Positions 41,355 to 50,500 of a DNA stretch of 64,000 nucleotides are shown piece after piece. The stretch is from assembly GCA_965115995.1 (NCBI GenBank), contig OZ220472.1:744001-808000 (forward strand). The letters are read 5' to 3'. The stretch's first letter is position 1, and each line of letters starts with the position of its first letter. The stretch comes from Poriferisodalis sp026713105. Lineage in GTDB: Bacteria; Actinomycetota; Acidimicrobiia; Acidimicrobiales; Poriferisodalaceae. The notes under the pieces were generated by a model. It saw only the letters and a program-made list of their open reading frames with translations, was not told the DNA's origin and searched no databases. The position numbers and the translations under genes are program-made.

Positions 41355-42272
41355 GTGGCAGTTGGCGACGGGCGGCACCGGTCCATACCGGCCCTGATCT
41401 CGGACACGTTTAATGTCGTCGGACGGCGCTTTCGCGAAATCGCAGTCATCGCCATCGTCGCCGCTGCTGTGGCGGTCATCTCGGTAGCTGCGATCACGTC
41501 GGCTCTCGACATCGTCAACGAAGAAATCCTTGAGAACCCCAGATTCGAAGAGCTCATCGACCTGACAGCGCAGGAACAAGCTGAGGGCGAAGACATCGAA
41601 GTCGCAGTCGAAGCATGGCTGGAATCGATAGAGGGGGATCGGTTGGTCAATGCGGGGTTGCTGTTCGCAGTGAGTGTGCTGGTTTCGCTGCTCGGCTGGG
41701 CGACGACCATCGCCTTCTCGCTGGTCGCGCTCGATGACGTCGAGGGCCACCCGTCGACGATCGGACGCTCACTGCGGACCGGGCTTGCACGAGTGCCGAA
41801 GGCCATCCTGCTGTCGATCGTCTACTTCGCAGTATTTCTCATCTTGCTGATTGCGCTCGGCATTGCGATGTTCGTGTTGTCCTTCATGCATCTGTACTTG
41901 GGCCTTGCCGCTTTCGTCGTCGGGATCGTGGTGGCCTTCGTGTACTTCATGCCACTGATCCAGATGCACTTCGTGATGGCATATCTGGAGCCGGGATTCC
42001 CCTCCTTCCCCCGCTGGTGGCGACTGCTCGCGGGGAACCTGGCAGCCACGTGGGGGCGTTCGTCGTTGATCGTCCTGGCGAACATCGCAGTCGGATTGAT
42101 CCTGTGGCTTGGCTTGCAGGCACTGCCGAGCCCATACGGGGACTTCATTTCGAACGCGATCGCCGGACCCATTCTCGGTGCGCTGACAGCGATTGCGTTT
42201 ACGTTGATGTATGCGGACCTGTCAGGCCGGTCACGGCCAGGTGTGGGGGAGTGGCCGGAACTGGGCGGATGA
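41355..42272 (+). CDS. multi-pass membrane protein, copy 2
   Basis: A 305-residue paralogue of the preceding gene. Shared positions include NVVGRRFREIAVIAIVAAAVAV, SLVALDDVEGHP, FVMAYLEPGFPSFPRWWRLLAGNLAATWGR and TLMYADLSG. An acidic extracytoplasmic loop (LTAQEQAEGEDIEVAVEAWLES) differs most from copy 1. Function unknown. The GTG start at 41355 has TAGCAT ending six bases before it, so it probably has its own leaderless promoter rather than depending on copy 1. About 100 bp separate its stop from the first CoA-transferase gene. Confidence 0.8.
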   Translation: MAVGDGRHRSIPALISDTFNVVGRRFREIAVIAIVAAAVAVISVAAITSALDIVNEEILENPRFEELIDLTAQEQAEGEDIEVAVEAWLESIEGDRLVNAGLLFAVSVLVSLLGWATTIAFSLVALDDVEGHPSTIGRSLRTGLARVPKAILLSIVYFAVFLILLIALGIAMFVLSFMHLYLGLAAFVVGIVVAFVYFMPLIQMHFVMAYLEPGFPSFPRWWRLLAGNLAATWGRSSLIVLANIAVGLILWLGLQALPSPYGDFISNAIAGPILGALTAIAFTLMYADLSGRSRPGVGEWPELGG

Positions 42273-42355
42273 GCGCCGCCAGTGCGGTCTGCGGGCGTGC
42301 ATTGAGGCGGAATCGGATATCGCCGGTGCACCCTCGGCAAGTCGCCGATGGCGGG

Positions 42356-42372
42356 CGTGCTGAAATGTGCCC
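42356..42372 (+). promoter_or_regulatory. promoter element of CoA-transferase gene 1
   Basis: CGTGCTGAAATGTGC (42356-42370) ends two bases before the ATG. An identical 15-mer lies at exactly the same distance before the second CoA-transferase gene (44943-44957). Its TGAAAT (42361-42366) could be a -10 hexamer for a leaderless mRNA, with six bases before the ATG. Confidence 0.55.
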
Positions 42373-44910
42373 ATGAGTGCGGAAACGAACACGGATGTAC
42401 AGGGCGTTCTGGCTGACTACCGCGTCATCGACCTGACCGACGAGCGCGGCCACCTGGCCGGGTTGATCTGGGCCCAGATGGGCGCCGACGTGATTGCGAT
42501 CGAGCCACCGGATGGTTCGTCGGCGCGCCGGCTCGGGCCGTTCGCGGGCGACGTCGACGATCCCGAGCGCTCGTTGCACCATTGGTCCTACAACCGGGGA
42601 AAGCGCAGCGTGGTGCTGGATCTGCGCACCTCCGAGGGCGTCGATCGTGCCAAAGCACTCATCGCCGGCGCGGATGTCGTGTTCGAGTCATTCGACCCTG
42701 GCGAGGCTGAGGGTCTCGGCTTGGGCCGCGACGTGCTCGCGGAGCTCAACCCGGCCCTCATTCATGTCTCGATCACTGCGTTCGGCAGTGATGGCCCGAA
42801 AGCCATTTGGACCCATTCGGACCTGGCGTTACAGGCCTCAGCGGTGAACATGGCGATCACCGGCGACGCCGACCGGGCGCCGCTTCGCGCCGGCGGCACG
42901 CTTCCGCAGGCGTTCCACAACGCGGCATCCGAAGGAGCCGGAGCGGCGCTGATTGCCATGTGGGACCGCCAGACCCGCTCGGGGCTGGGCCAACACATCG
43001 ACACGTCCGCCCAGCGGTCCATGAGCCAGGCCTCCATGTCGTCCACGCTCAACGCGTCGGTGAATGCGACCGTGACCCAGCGCATCGCCGGCGGCGCCAG
43101 CCTGCAGGGCATCGACATACAGCTCATGTGGCCGTGTGCCGACGGGCATGCCTCGGTGACCTTCCTGTTCGGACCGGGATTCCGAGCATTCACCGAGAAC
43201 CTCATGGCCTGGGTGCACGAGGAGGGCTTCTGCGACGAGGCCACGCGGGACAAGAACTGGACCGAGTACGCCATGATGCTGCTCGACGGTCGCGAGCCAG
43301 TCTCGGAGTACGAGCGGGTCAAGGGGATCCTCACTGATTTCTTCGCCACCAAGACCAAGGCCGAACTGCTGGACGCTGCCATGACCCGGCGGGTGCTCAT
43401 CACGCCGGTGTGGAACACCGGCGAGGTGGTGGATTCCCGTCAGCTCGCTTTTCGCGAATACTGGGAGGACGTCGATCACAGCGATGTCGTGTCTGACAGC
43501 GGCGCTGGTTCATTCGATCCTGCGGCAATTCGCTATCCGGGCGCATTTGCGAAGTTCACCGAGACTCCGCTGGTGAAACTGGGCCGCGCCCCGAGGTTGG
43601 GCGAGCACACCGACGAGGTGCTGGCCGAGCTGGACGCCGCAGAGCGCCTGCCGGCAGTGCCCGCTGCTGTCGCTCCGGTGGCCCATACTTCGCCGCCGCT
43701 TGAGGGCGTCAAGGTGCTCGACTTCATGTGGGCGATGGCCGGCCCGGCGGCTTCGAGGGTGCTGGCCGACTACGGCGCCGACATCATCCGTGTCGAATCA
43801 GCGAACAAGCTCGATGCGATTCGGTCGATCCAGCCGTTCCACGACGATGTCGGCGATCCCGACGGTTCGGCGCTGTTCAGCAATCTGAACGCCGGCAAGC
43901 GCGGCTTGGCGCTGGACATGTCAAAGCCCGAAGCGATGGAGGTCATCTGGGACCTCATCGACTGGGCAGACGTGATCCTGGAGTCGTTCTCGCCCAAGGC
44001 GATGACCGGTTGGGGCATGGGCTGGGAACAAGTGCGTGAGCGCCGCCCCGACATGGTGATGGCGTCGAGCTGCCTGATGGGCCAGACCGGGCCGCTTGCG
44101 CTGCTTGCCGGCTTCGGAACCATGGCCGCAGCGATCTCCGGCTTCTTCTATCCGGTCGGGTGGCCCGATCGGGCGCCGGCGGGGCCGTTCGCCGCGTACA
44201 CCGACTACACGTCGCCGCGCTGGCTGGTGGCCGCTGTGATGGGGGCGCTTGAGCACAAGCGCCAGACCGGCCGCGGCCAGTACGTCGACATGTCCCAGGC
44301 TGAGGCGGCTCTGCACCTGATGGGGCCTGCATTGCTTGAGCGCACCACCAACGGGCGCATCTGGGAGGCGGGTGGCAACCGGGATCTGGTGTTCGCACCG
44401 CAAGGTGCGTACCAGACCGCAGCAGGAGGTCCCGCGGGGGACGACTTCGACGACAATTGGATCGCAATCTCCTGTGTCGACGACGGCCAGTGGTCTGCGC
44501 TGGCGGCCGCGATGGGGCGCGACGACGTGGCCTCGCTGAGCGCCGGCGAGCGGCATGCGCGCCACGACGAACTTGACGAGATCATCTCGGCGTGGACCCG
44601 GGGACGTGACGGCTCCGAACTGATGGCTGAGCTGCAGGCGGCTGGCATCGCGGCGCACATCGTGCAGAACTCGCCGGAGTTCACCATCGATCCACAGATC
44701 GTCCACCGCCAGTTTCTCACCGCCGTCGACCACGGCAAGCAGGGCACGACGACGGTGGAGAACACCCGGTTCGTGCTGTCGCGCACCCCGGCATCGGTGA
44801 CCTATGGCGGCCCGACGCTCGGCGAGCACAGCTTCGAGGTGCTGACCGAGACGCTCGCCTATGACGGCGACCGTATTGCCGAGCTGGCTGTGGCCGAGCT
44901 CCTGGAGTAG
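42373..44910 (+). CDS. double-domain class III CoA-transferase (CaiB/BaiF), gene 1
   Basis: An 845-residue fusion of two CaiB/BaiF CoA-transferase domains. Domain 1 (about 12-415) begins YRVIDLTDERGHLAGLIWAQMGADVIAIEPPDGSSAR and has its catalytic aspartate at Asp210 (GLGQHIDTSAQ). Domain 2 (about 440-845) begins PLEGVKVLDFMWAMAGPAASRVLADYGADIIRVES and has Asp639 (GRGQYVDMSQAEAALHL). Both catalytic residues are kept, so the fusion could act as an internal pseudo-dimer, since single-domain enzymes work as interlocked dimers. It transfers CoA between carboxylic acids; substrate unknown. The next gene is a close duplicate. The ATG at 42373 is chosen over an in-frame GTG six bases earlier. Confidence 0.88.
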   Translation: MSAETNTDVQGVLADYRVIDLTDERGHLAGLIWAQMGADVIAIEPPDGSSARRLGPFAGDVDDPERSLHHWSYNRGKRSVVLDLRTSEGVDRAKALIAGADVVFESFDPGEAEGLGLGRDVLAELNPALIHVSITAFGSDGPKAIWTHSDLALQASAVNMAITGDADRAPLRAGGTLPQAFHNAASEGAGAALIAMWDRQTRSGLGQHIDTSAQRSMSQASMSSTLNASVNATVTQRIAGGASLQGIDIQLMWPCADGHASVTFLFGPGFRAFTENLMAWVHEEGFCDEATRDKNWTEYAMMLLDGREPVSEYERVKGILTDFFATKTKAELLDAAMTRRVLITPVWNTGEVVDSRQLAFREYWEDVDHSDVVSDSGAGSFDPAAIRYPGAFAKFTETPLVKLGRAPRLGEHTDEVLAELDAAERLPAVPAAVAPVAHTSPPLEGVKVLDFMWAMAGPAASRVLADYGADIIRVESANKLDAIRSIQPFHDDVGDPDGSALFSNLNAGKRGLALDMSKPEAMEVIWDLIDWADVILESFSPKAMTGWGMGWEQVRERRPDMVMASSCLMGQTGPLALLAGFGTMAAAISGFFYPVGWPDRAPAGPFAAYTDYTSPRWLVAAVMGALEHKRQTGRGQYVDMSQAEAALHLMGPALLERTTNGRIWEAGGNRDLVFAPQGAYQTAAGGPAGDDFDDNWIAISCVDDGQWSALAAAMGRDDVASLSAGERHARHDELDEIISAWTRGRDGSELMAELQAAGIAAHIVQNSPEFTIDPQIVHRQFLTAVDHGKQGTTTVENTRFVLSRTPASVTYGGPTLGEHSFEVLTETLAYDGDRIAELAVAELLE

Positions 44911-44942
44911 AGGCTCGGCGGTAACAGACGGCTGTGCGCAGC

Positions 44943-44959
44943 CGTGCTGAAATGTGCGG
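44943..44959 (+). promoter_or_regulatory. promoter element of CoA-transferase gene 2
   Basis: This is the same 15-mer CGTGCTGAAATGTGC as before gene 1, again two bases before the ATG, with TGAAAT at 44948-44953. Only 49 bases separate the two genes, so gene 2 has a short private promoter. Confidence 0.55.
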
Positions 44960-47482
44960 ATGCCTGACACCCCCGCTGATTCTGAGATCACGTCGATGCT
45001 GAGCCCGTTCCGGGTGCTCGATCTCACCGACGAGCGCGGTCACCTGTGCGCAGCGATCCTCGCCCAGATGGGTGCCGACGTGATCGCGGTGGAGCCGCCT
45101 GAGGGCTCGTCGGCTAGACAGCTGGCCCCCTTTGCCGGCGATGTCGCAGGACCCGAGCGGTCGCTGCACCATTGGGCCTACAACCGCGGCAAGCGCAGCG
45201 TGGTGCTCGATGTGCGCATCGACAAGGGCGCCGAGCAGCTCAAGGCGCTGGCGGCTGCCGCGGACATCCTGATCGAGTCGGCCGGCGCCGGGGCCATGGA
45301 CGACCTCGGGCTCGGCTACGACGTTCTGTCGGAGGTCAATCCCGAGCTGGTGTACGTGTCCATCACGCCGTTCGGCTCGGACGGGCCGAAGGCGAATTGG
45401 GTGGCGTCGGACCTCACGCTGCAGGCCTCGGCGGTGAACATGGCCATGACCGGTGACGCCGATCGGGCGCCGGTCCGCACGGGGGGCCTGTTGCCCCAGG
45501 CGTTCCACAACGCGGCTTCCGAGGCGGCCGGCGCGGCGCTCATCGCCCTGTGGGAACGTCAGACGGTCTCCGGGCTCGGCCAACACGTCGACATGTCGGC
45601 GCAGCAGAGCATGAATCAGGCTTGCCAGTCGTACGCACTTTCGACGCCGATCGGTGCCACACCGCCGGTCAGACACGCAGGCGGGGTACTCGTGGAGGGC
45701 CTGCACATCCAGCTGATGTGGCCCTGCGCGGATGGTCACGCCTCGGTCACGTTCCTGTTCGGGCCTGGCTTTCGGGCCTTCACGCAGAACCTCATGGACT
45801 GGGTGTGCGAGGAGGGTTTCTGCGACGAAGCCACACGAGATAAGAATTGGACCGAGTACGCGATGATGCTGCTCGACGGTCGCGAGCCGGTCTCGGAGTA
45901 CGAGCGGCTGAAGCAAGTGCTCCACGACTTCTTCGCCACCAAGACCAAGGCCGAGCTGCTTGATGCGGCCATGAGCCGTCGGGTGCTCATCACGCCGGTT
46001 TCCACAACCGACGAGGTAATCGACTCGCACCAGCTCGCAGCGCGCGAGTACTGGGAGACCGTCACCCAGGAGGTAGACGGGGACGACTCCACTGAGGTGA
46101 CGTACCCGGGTCGCTACGCCCGTTTTGGCGCGACACCGATGCCGCCGCTCGGCCCGCCGCCCAAGCTCGGCCAGCACACCGATGACGTGCTTGGGGAGCT
46201 GGCGTCGACGGCGCAGACTCGTCCCCGAATCGAGGCAACCGGCGCAGACGTGTCCGCTCACACGACCTCGACAGCCCGCCCGCTCGAGAACGTCAAGGTG
46301 CTCGACTTCATGTGGGCGATGGCGGGGCCCGCAGCAGCGCGAGTGCTCGCCGATTACGGCGCCGACATCATCCGGGTCGAATCCGAGACCCGACTCGAGG
46401 TGGCCCGTTCGCTGCAGCCGTTCCGTGACGACATCGGCGATCCGGAGTACTCAGCGCTCTACAACAACATGAACGCCGGCAAGCGGGGCATCTGTCTGGA
46501 CATGTCGAAGCCCGCGGCACTCGATGTCATTTGGGATCTCATCGACTGGGCCGATGTGATCGTCGAGTCGTTCTCGCCCAAGGCGATGGCGGGCTGGGGG
46601 ATGGGCTGGGAACAGGTGAGCGAGCGCCGGCCGGACGTGATCATGGCGTCGAGCTGTCTGATGGGCCAGACCGGGCCGCTGGCGATGCTGGCTGGCTTCG
46701 GGACGATGGCTGCGGCCATCTCGGGGTTCTTCTACCCAGTCGGCTGGCCCGACCGAGCGCCGTGCGGGCCGTTCGGCGCCTACACCGACTACACGTCGCC
46801 GCGCTGGCTGGTGGCGGCCGTCATGGGGGCGTTGGAGCACCGGCGCCGCACTGGCGAAGGCCAATACATCGACATGTCCCAGGCCGAGGCGGCATTGCAC
46901 CTCATGGCTCCCGCGCTGCTCGACCAGACGGTCAACGGCCGCATGGCTGAACGGGTGGGCAACCGGGACAGCCACATTGCTCCCCAAGGCGTGTACCAGA
47001 CCGCTGCGACTGAGGCCCATGACGACAACTGGATCGCGATCGCTTGCGTCGACGACACACAGTGGCACTCGCTGGCAGCCCATATGGGTCGCAGCGATCT
47101 GGGAGACCTGACGCTGGCGCAGCGTCACGAGCGTCACGACGAGCTGGACGACGTCATCGCAGCGTGGACCCGGGGTCAAGACGGCAACGCGTTGATGTAC
47201 CGCCTGCAGGACGTCGGTGTGGCGGCTCACATCGTCCAGAACTCGCCCGAGTACACGGCCGACCCGCAGATCATTCACCGGGGTCAGCAGGTTGAAGTAG
47301 GTCATGCCAAGCAAGGCACAACGATCGTGGACGCATCTCGCTTCGCGCTGTCGCGCACACCCGCGGAGGTGACCTACGGCGGCCCGACGCTCGGCGAGCA
47401 CACCTTCGACATCCTCACCGAAGTCCTCGGCTACGACAGCGACCGCATAGCCGAACTCGCTGTCGCCGAACTCTTGGCCTGA
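44960..47482 (+). CDS. double-domain class III CoA-transferase (CaiB/BaiF), gene 2
   Basis: An 840-residue tandem paralogue of the preceding gene with the same two-domain layout: FRVLDLTDERGHLCAAILAQMGADVIAVEPPEGSSAR, Asp in GLGQHVDMSAQQ, then NVKVLDFMWAMAGPAAARVLADYGADIIRVES and Asp in GEGQYIDMSQAEAALHL. Long blocks are almost identical to gene 1, such as WTEYAMMLLDGREPVSEYER and ATKTKAELLDAAM. The divergence is concentrated at 640-700 nt (QACQSYALSTPIGATPPVR) and in the interdomain linker, which may set different substrate ranges. Start ATG at 44960, with a likely leaderless promoter. Convergent with the carboxylase gene. Confidence 0.88.
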   Translation: MPDTPADSEITSMLSPFRVLDLTDERGHLCAAILAQMGADVIAVEPPEGSSARQLAPFAGDVAGPERSLHHWAYNRGKRSVVLDVRIDKGAEQLKALAAAADILIESAGAGAMDDLGLGYDVLSEVNPELVYVSITPFGSDGPKANWVASDLTLQASAVNMAMTGDADRAPVRTGGLLPQAFHNAASEAAGAALIALWERQTVSGLGQHVDMSAQQSMNQACQSYALSTPIGATPPVRHAGGVLVEGLHIQLMWPCADGHASVTFLFGPGFRAFTQNLMDWVCEEGFCDEATRDKNWTEYAMMLLDGREPVSEYERLKQVLHDFFATKTKAELLDAAMSRRVLITPVSTTDEVIDSHQLAAREYWETVTQEVDGDDSTEVTYPGRYARFGATPMPPLGPPPKLGQHTDDVLGELASTAQTRPRIEATGADVSAHTTSTARPLENVKVLDFMWAMAGPAAARVLADYGADIIRVESETRLEVARSLQPFRDDIGDPEYSALYNNMNAGKRGICLDMSKPAALDVIWDLIDWADVIVESFSPKAMAGWGMGWEQVSERRPDVIMASSCLMGQTGPLAMLAGFGTMAAAISGFFYPVGWPDRAPCGPFGAYTDYTSPRWLVAAVMGALEHRRRTGEGQYIDMSQAEAALHLMAPALLDQTVNGRMAERVGNRDSHIAPQGVYQTAATEAHDDNWIAIACVDDTQWHSLAAHMGRSDLGDLTLAQRHERHDELDDVIAAWTRGQDGNALMYRLQDVGVAAHIVQNSPEYTADPQIIHRGQQVEVGHAKQGTTIVDASRFALSRTPAEVTYGGPTLGEHTFDILTEVLGYDSDRIAELAVAELLA

Positions 47483-47510
47483 CCGAACGGACCTAGCCAG
47501 AACTGACACA

Positions 47511-47560
47511 CTCGGAAATTCCGAGCATCTTGTACTCGGTCAAACCGAGTACCGAGTACT
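47511..47560. terminator. paired hairpins between convergent genes
   Basis: CTCGGAA/TTCCGAG (47511-47525) and GTACTCGGT/ACCGAGTAC (47532-47552, three-base loop) form two stems between the CoA-transferase and carboxylase stops. The TACTCGG/CCGAGTA motif recurs four times here. A short T-run is absent; the pair probably terminates both genes. Confidence 0.6.
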
Positions 47561-47575
47561 TGACGAAACCGGGTG

Positions 47576-50500
47576 CTACCAGGTGTCGACCATGGGGCGC
47601 TTCTTGCCGGTGCGTGTCGGTGGCTGGGGAGCGGCTAGCAGCGCCATGCGGATCCAGTCGCGGCTCTCTGCGGGGTCGATCACGTCGTCGATCTCGAAGA
47701 ACGTCGCGGTGTTGACGGCTTTGCCTTGGTCGTACAGGCGAGCGACGCGCTTCTCGTATTCCGCGATGCGCTCTTCGGGGTCCTCGATGGCCTCGAGCTC
47801 GCGGCGGTAGCCCAGTTTCACGAAGCCTTCGAGGCCCATGCCGCCGAACTCGCCCGTCGGCCACGCAACGGTGAACGTCGGCGCCTTGAAGCTGCCGCCG
47901 GCCATGGCTTGCGCGCCGAGTCCGTAGCCCTTGCGCAGCACGATGGTCATGAACGGCACCGTCACGTTGGCCGCTGTCACGAACATGCGGGCTGCATGAC
48001 GCACCGTGGCCTCGTACTCGGCCTGAGGGCCGACCATGATCCCGGGCGTGTCGCACAGGAACAGCAGCGGGATGTCATGTGCGTCGCAGAGCTGGATGAA
48101 CCGGGCGGCCTTGTCGCCGGTGTCGGCATCGACGGCACCGCCCAGATGGTGGTTGTTGTTGGCCACCACCCCGATCGGGCGTCCTTCGATGCGTGCCAGC
48201 GCGGTGACGCAGCCGGGCCCCCAGCCCCGACGCAATTCCATCACCGAGTCCACATCACAGAGCTTGTCGATGACCTCGCGCACGTCGTAGGCCCGCAGCC
48301 GGTTCTCGGGAACCACGTGACGCAGCTCGCGCTGGTCGTGGCATTCCCATTCGTCGACGGCGCCCTGGAAGTACGACAGGTACCGTTTGGCCGCCTCGAT
48401 CGCCTCGGCCTCGTCGGCGACGAGCACGTCGATGACGCCGTTGGGCCATTGCACATCGACCGGGCCGACTTCCTCGGGGCGAAACACGCCCAAGCCCCCA
48501 CCTTCGATCATGGCCGGGCCGCCAACGCCGATATTCGAGCCCTCGGTCGCGATGATCACATCGCAGCACCCGAGCAGCACTGCGTTGCCGGCAAAGCAGC
48601 GTCCGTTGGTCACACCCACTATCGGCACCAGGCCGCTGAGCTGCGCGAAGAAGGTGAACGCCCAGCAGTCCAAGCCCGAGCCGCCGATGCCGTCGGTATC
48701 TCCCGGCCTTCCGCCGCCGCCCTCAGCCAGCAGCACCACCGGCAGGCGGTTGTGCTCGGCGATCTCGAACATGCGGTCCTTCTTGCGGTGGTTGTTCCCG
48801 CCTTGGGTCCCCGCAAGCACCATGTAGTCGTAGGACATCACCATGGCCATGGACTCCTCGGGGCCGAACAGGTCGCCGTTGACGCTGGCCACGCCGGCGA
48901 CCATGCCGTCGCCCTGAGTGTTGGCGATCAGATCCTCCATGGAGCGACGGCGCCGCTGCGCGGCCACCATCAGCGGGCTGAATTCAACGAATGTGCCCGC
49001 ATCGACCAGATCCGACATGTTTTCCCGTGCGGTTCGATGCCCTCGCCCGTGGCGTTTGGCGACGGCGTCGGGCCGGTTCTCGTCCAAGCCGAAGCCGCGG
49101 CGCTCGAACACCTCCGCCAGGTCGGGCCGGATGTAGTCGAGGTCGACCGCTGCGGCGGCCTCAGTCACTTCCACGTCGACTTCGGCTTCCTCGACGAACA
49201 GCAGCGAGTGGCCGTCGTACACCGTGTCGCCGGGGGTCACACCGACCATGCGCACGATGCCCGTGACCGTCGAGGTCACCACGTGCTCCATCTTCATGGC
49301 TTCCATTACGGCGACCTGCTGGCCCTCGGCCACGGGGTCGCCTTCGGCCACCGACAGCGAGACGATCGTGCCTTGCAGCGGTGCCGCCACCGCGATGCTG
49401 CCGTCGGGGCCGGTGACCGTCGCCACCGGCACGCCATGCAGCGACGCCGTGCCAGCCGCCATGGCTTGAGCGCGCACTGCATCCGATGCGGCTCGGTCGG
49501 CCGGAGCGTCGTCAATGTCGCCGTGGCGCAAGACCGCCAGCGGGTCGTTGTCGACGACGGCACCCGCTCTGCCGGCGACGCCGGCGGCGGCAACCGCCTC
49601 GACTGGCGTCCACACCGTTGCCGTCTGCGCAGCAGCGGCGCACAGTGCCTCGGCGTGGTCGGCCACGAAGCTGGTGGTGAGCTCGTTGGCGATCACCTCG
49701 GGCCGGTCGAGGAGCGCCGCGAGGAATCCCTGGTTCGTGGCCACGCCGTCGATGCGGAATTCGCCTAGTGCCCGGCGCGCCCTGCGCACAGCGTCGGCGT
49801 AGTCGCGGCTGGGGCTGTAGGCGATCACCTTGGCAAGCAGCGAGTCGAAGCTGGGGTTGGTGCCATAGCCCACGTAGCCGTAGGTATCGGTGCGGATGCC
49901 CGGCCCGGTGGGCGGTTCGAAGGCGCCGAGCACGCCGCCGCTGGGTCGGGCGGTGCCGTCGGGCTGCATCGTCTCGGTATTGACCCGGCACTGGACGGCA
50001 TAGCCCCGCGGCGACGGCACATCGGGTTGCGTCAGGCCGACATCGGCCAGACGGGCGCCCCCTGCGATCCGAAGCTGTGCGGCTACGAGGTCGACGCCGG
50101 TGACTTCCTCGGTGACCGTGTGCTCAACCTGGATGCGAGCGTTGACTTCACAGAAGGCGATCGTGTTTGGGTCGTCGGCATCGATGAGGAACTCCCACGT
50201 GCCAAGGCTGCGATAGCCGACCGCTTTGGCCATCTCGACAGCCGCATCGCAGACGGCTTGCCGCGTCTCGGGCGCCAAGGTGGGCGAGGGAGCGATCTCG
50301 ACGATCTTCTGGTTCTGGCGCTGCAGCGTGCATTCCCGTTCGCCCAGATGCGCCGCCGACTCGCCGTCGCCGACGATCTGCACCTCGATGTGGCGGGCGC
50401 GTTCGATCAACTGCTCGACATAGAGGTCGCCATTGCCGAATGCGGCGGCAGCCTCGCTGGCGCACCGCTCGTAGGCCGCCTCGACTTCGTCAGCCGAACG

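Noticed and set aside
47726..49768. A 680-residue open frame on the plus strand
   Set aside because: It is the antisense of the fused carboxylase, with histidine- and valine-rich composition typical of shadow frames.
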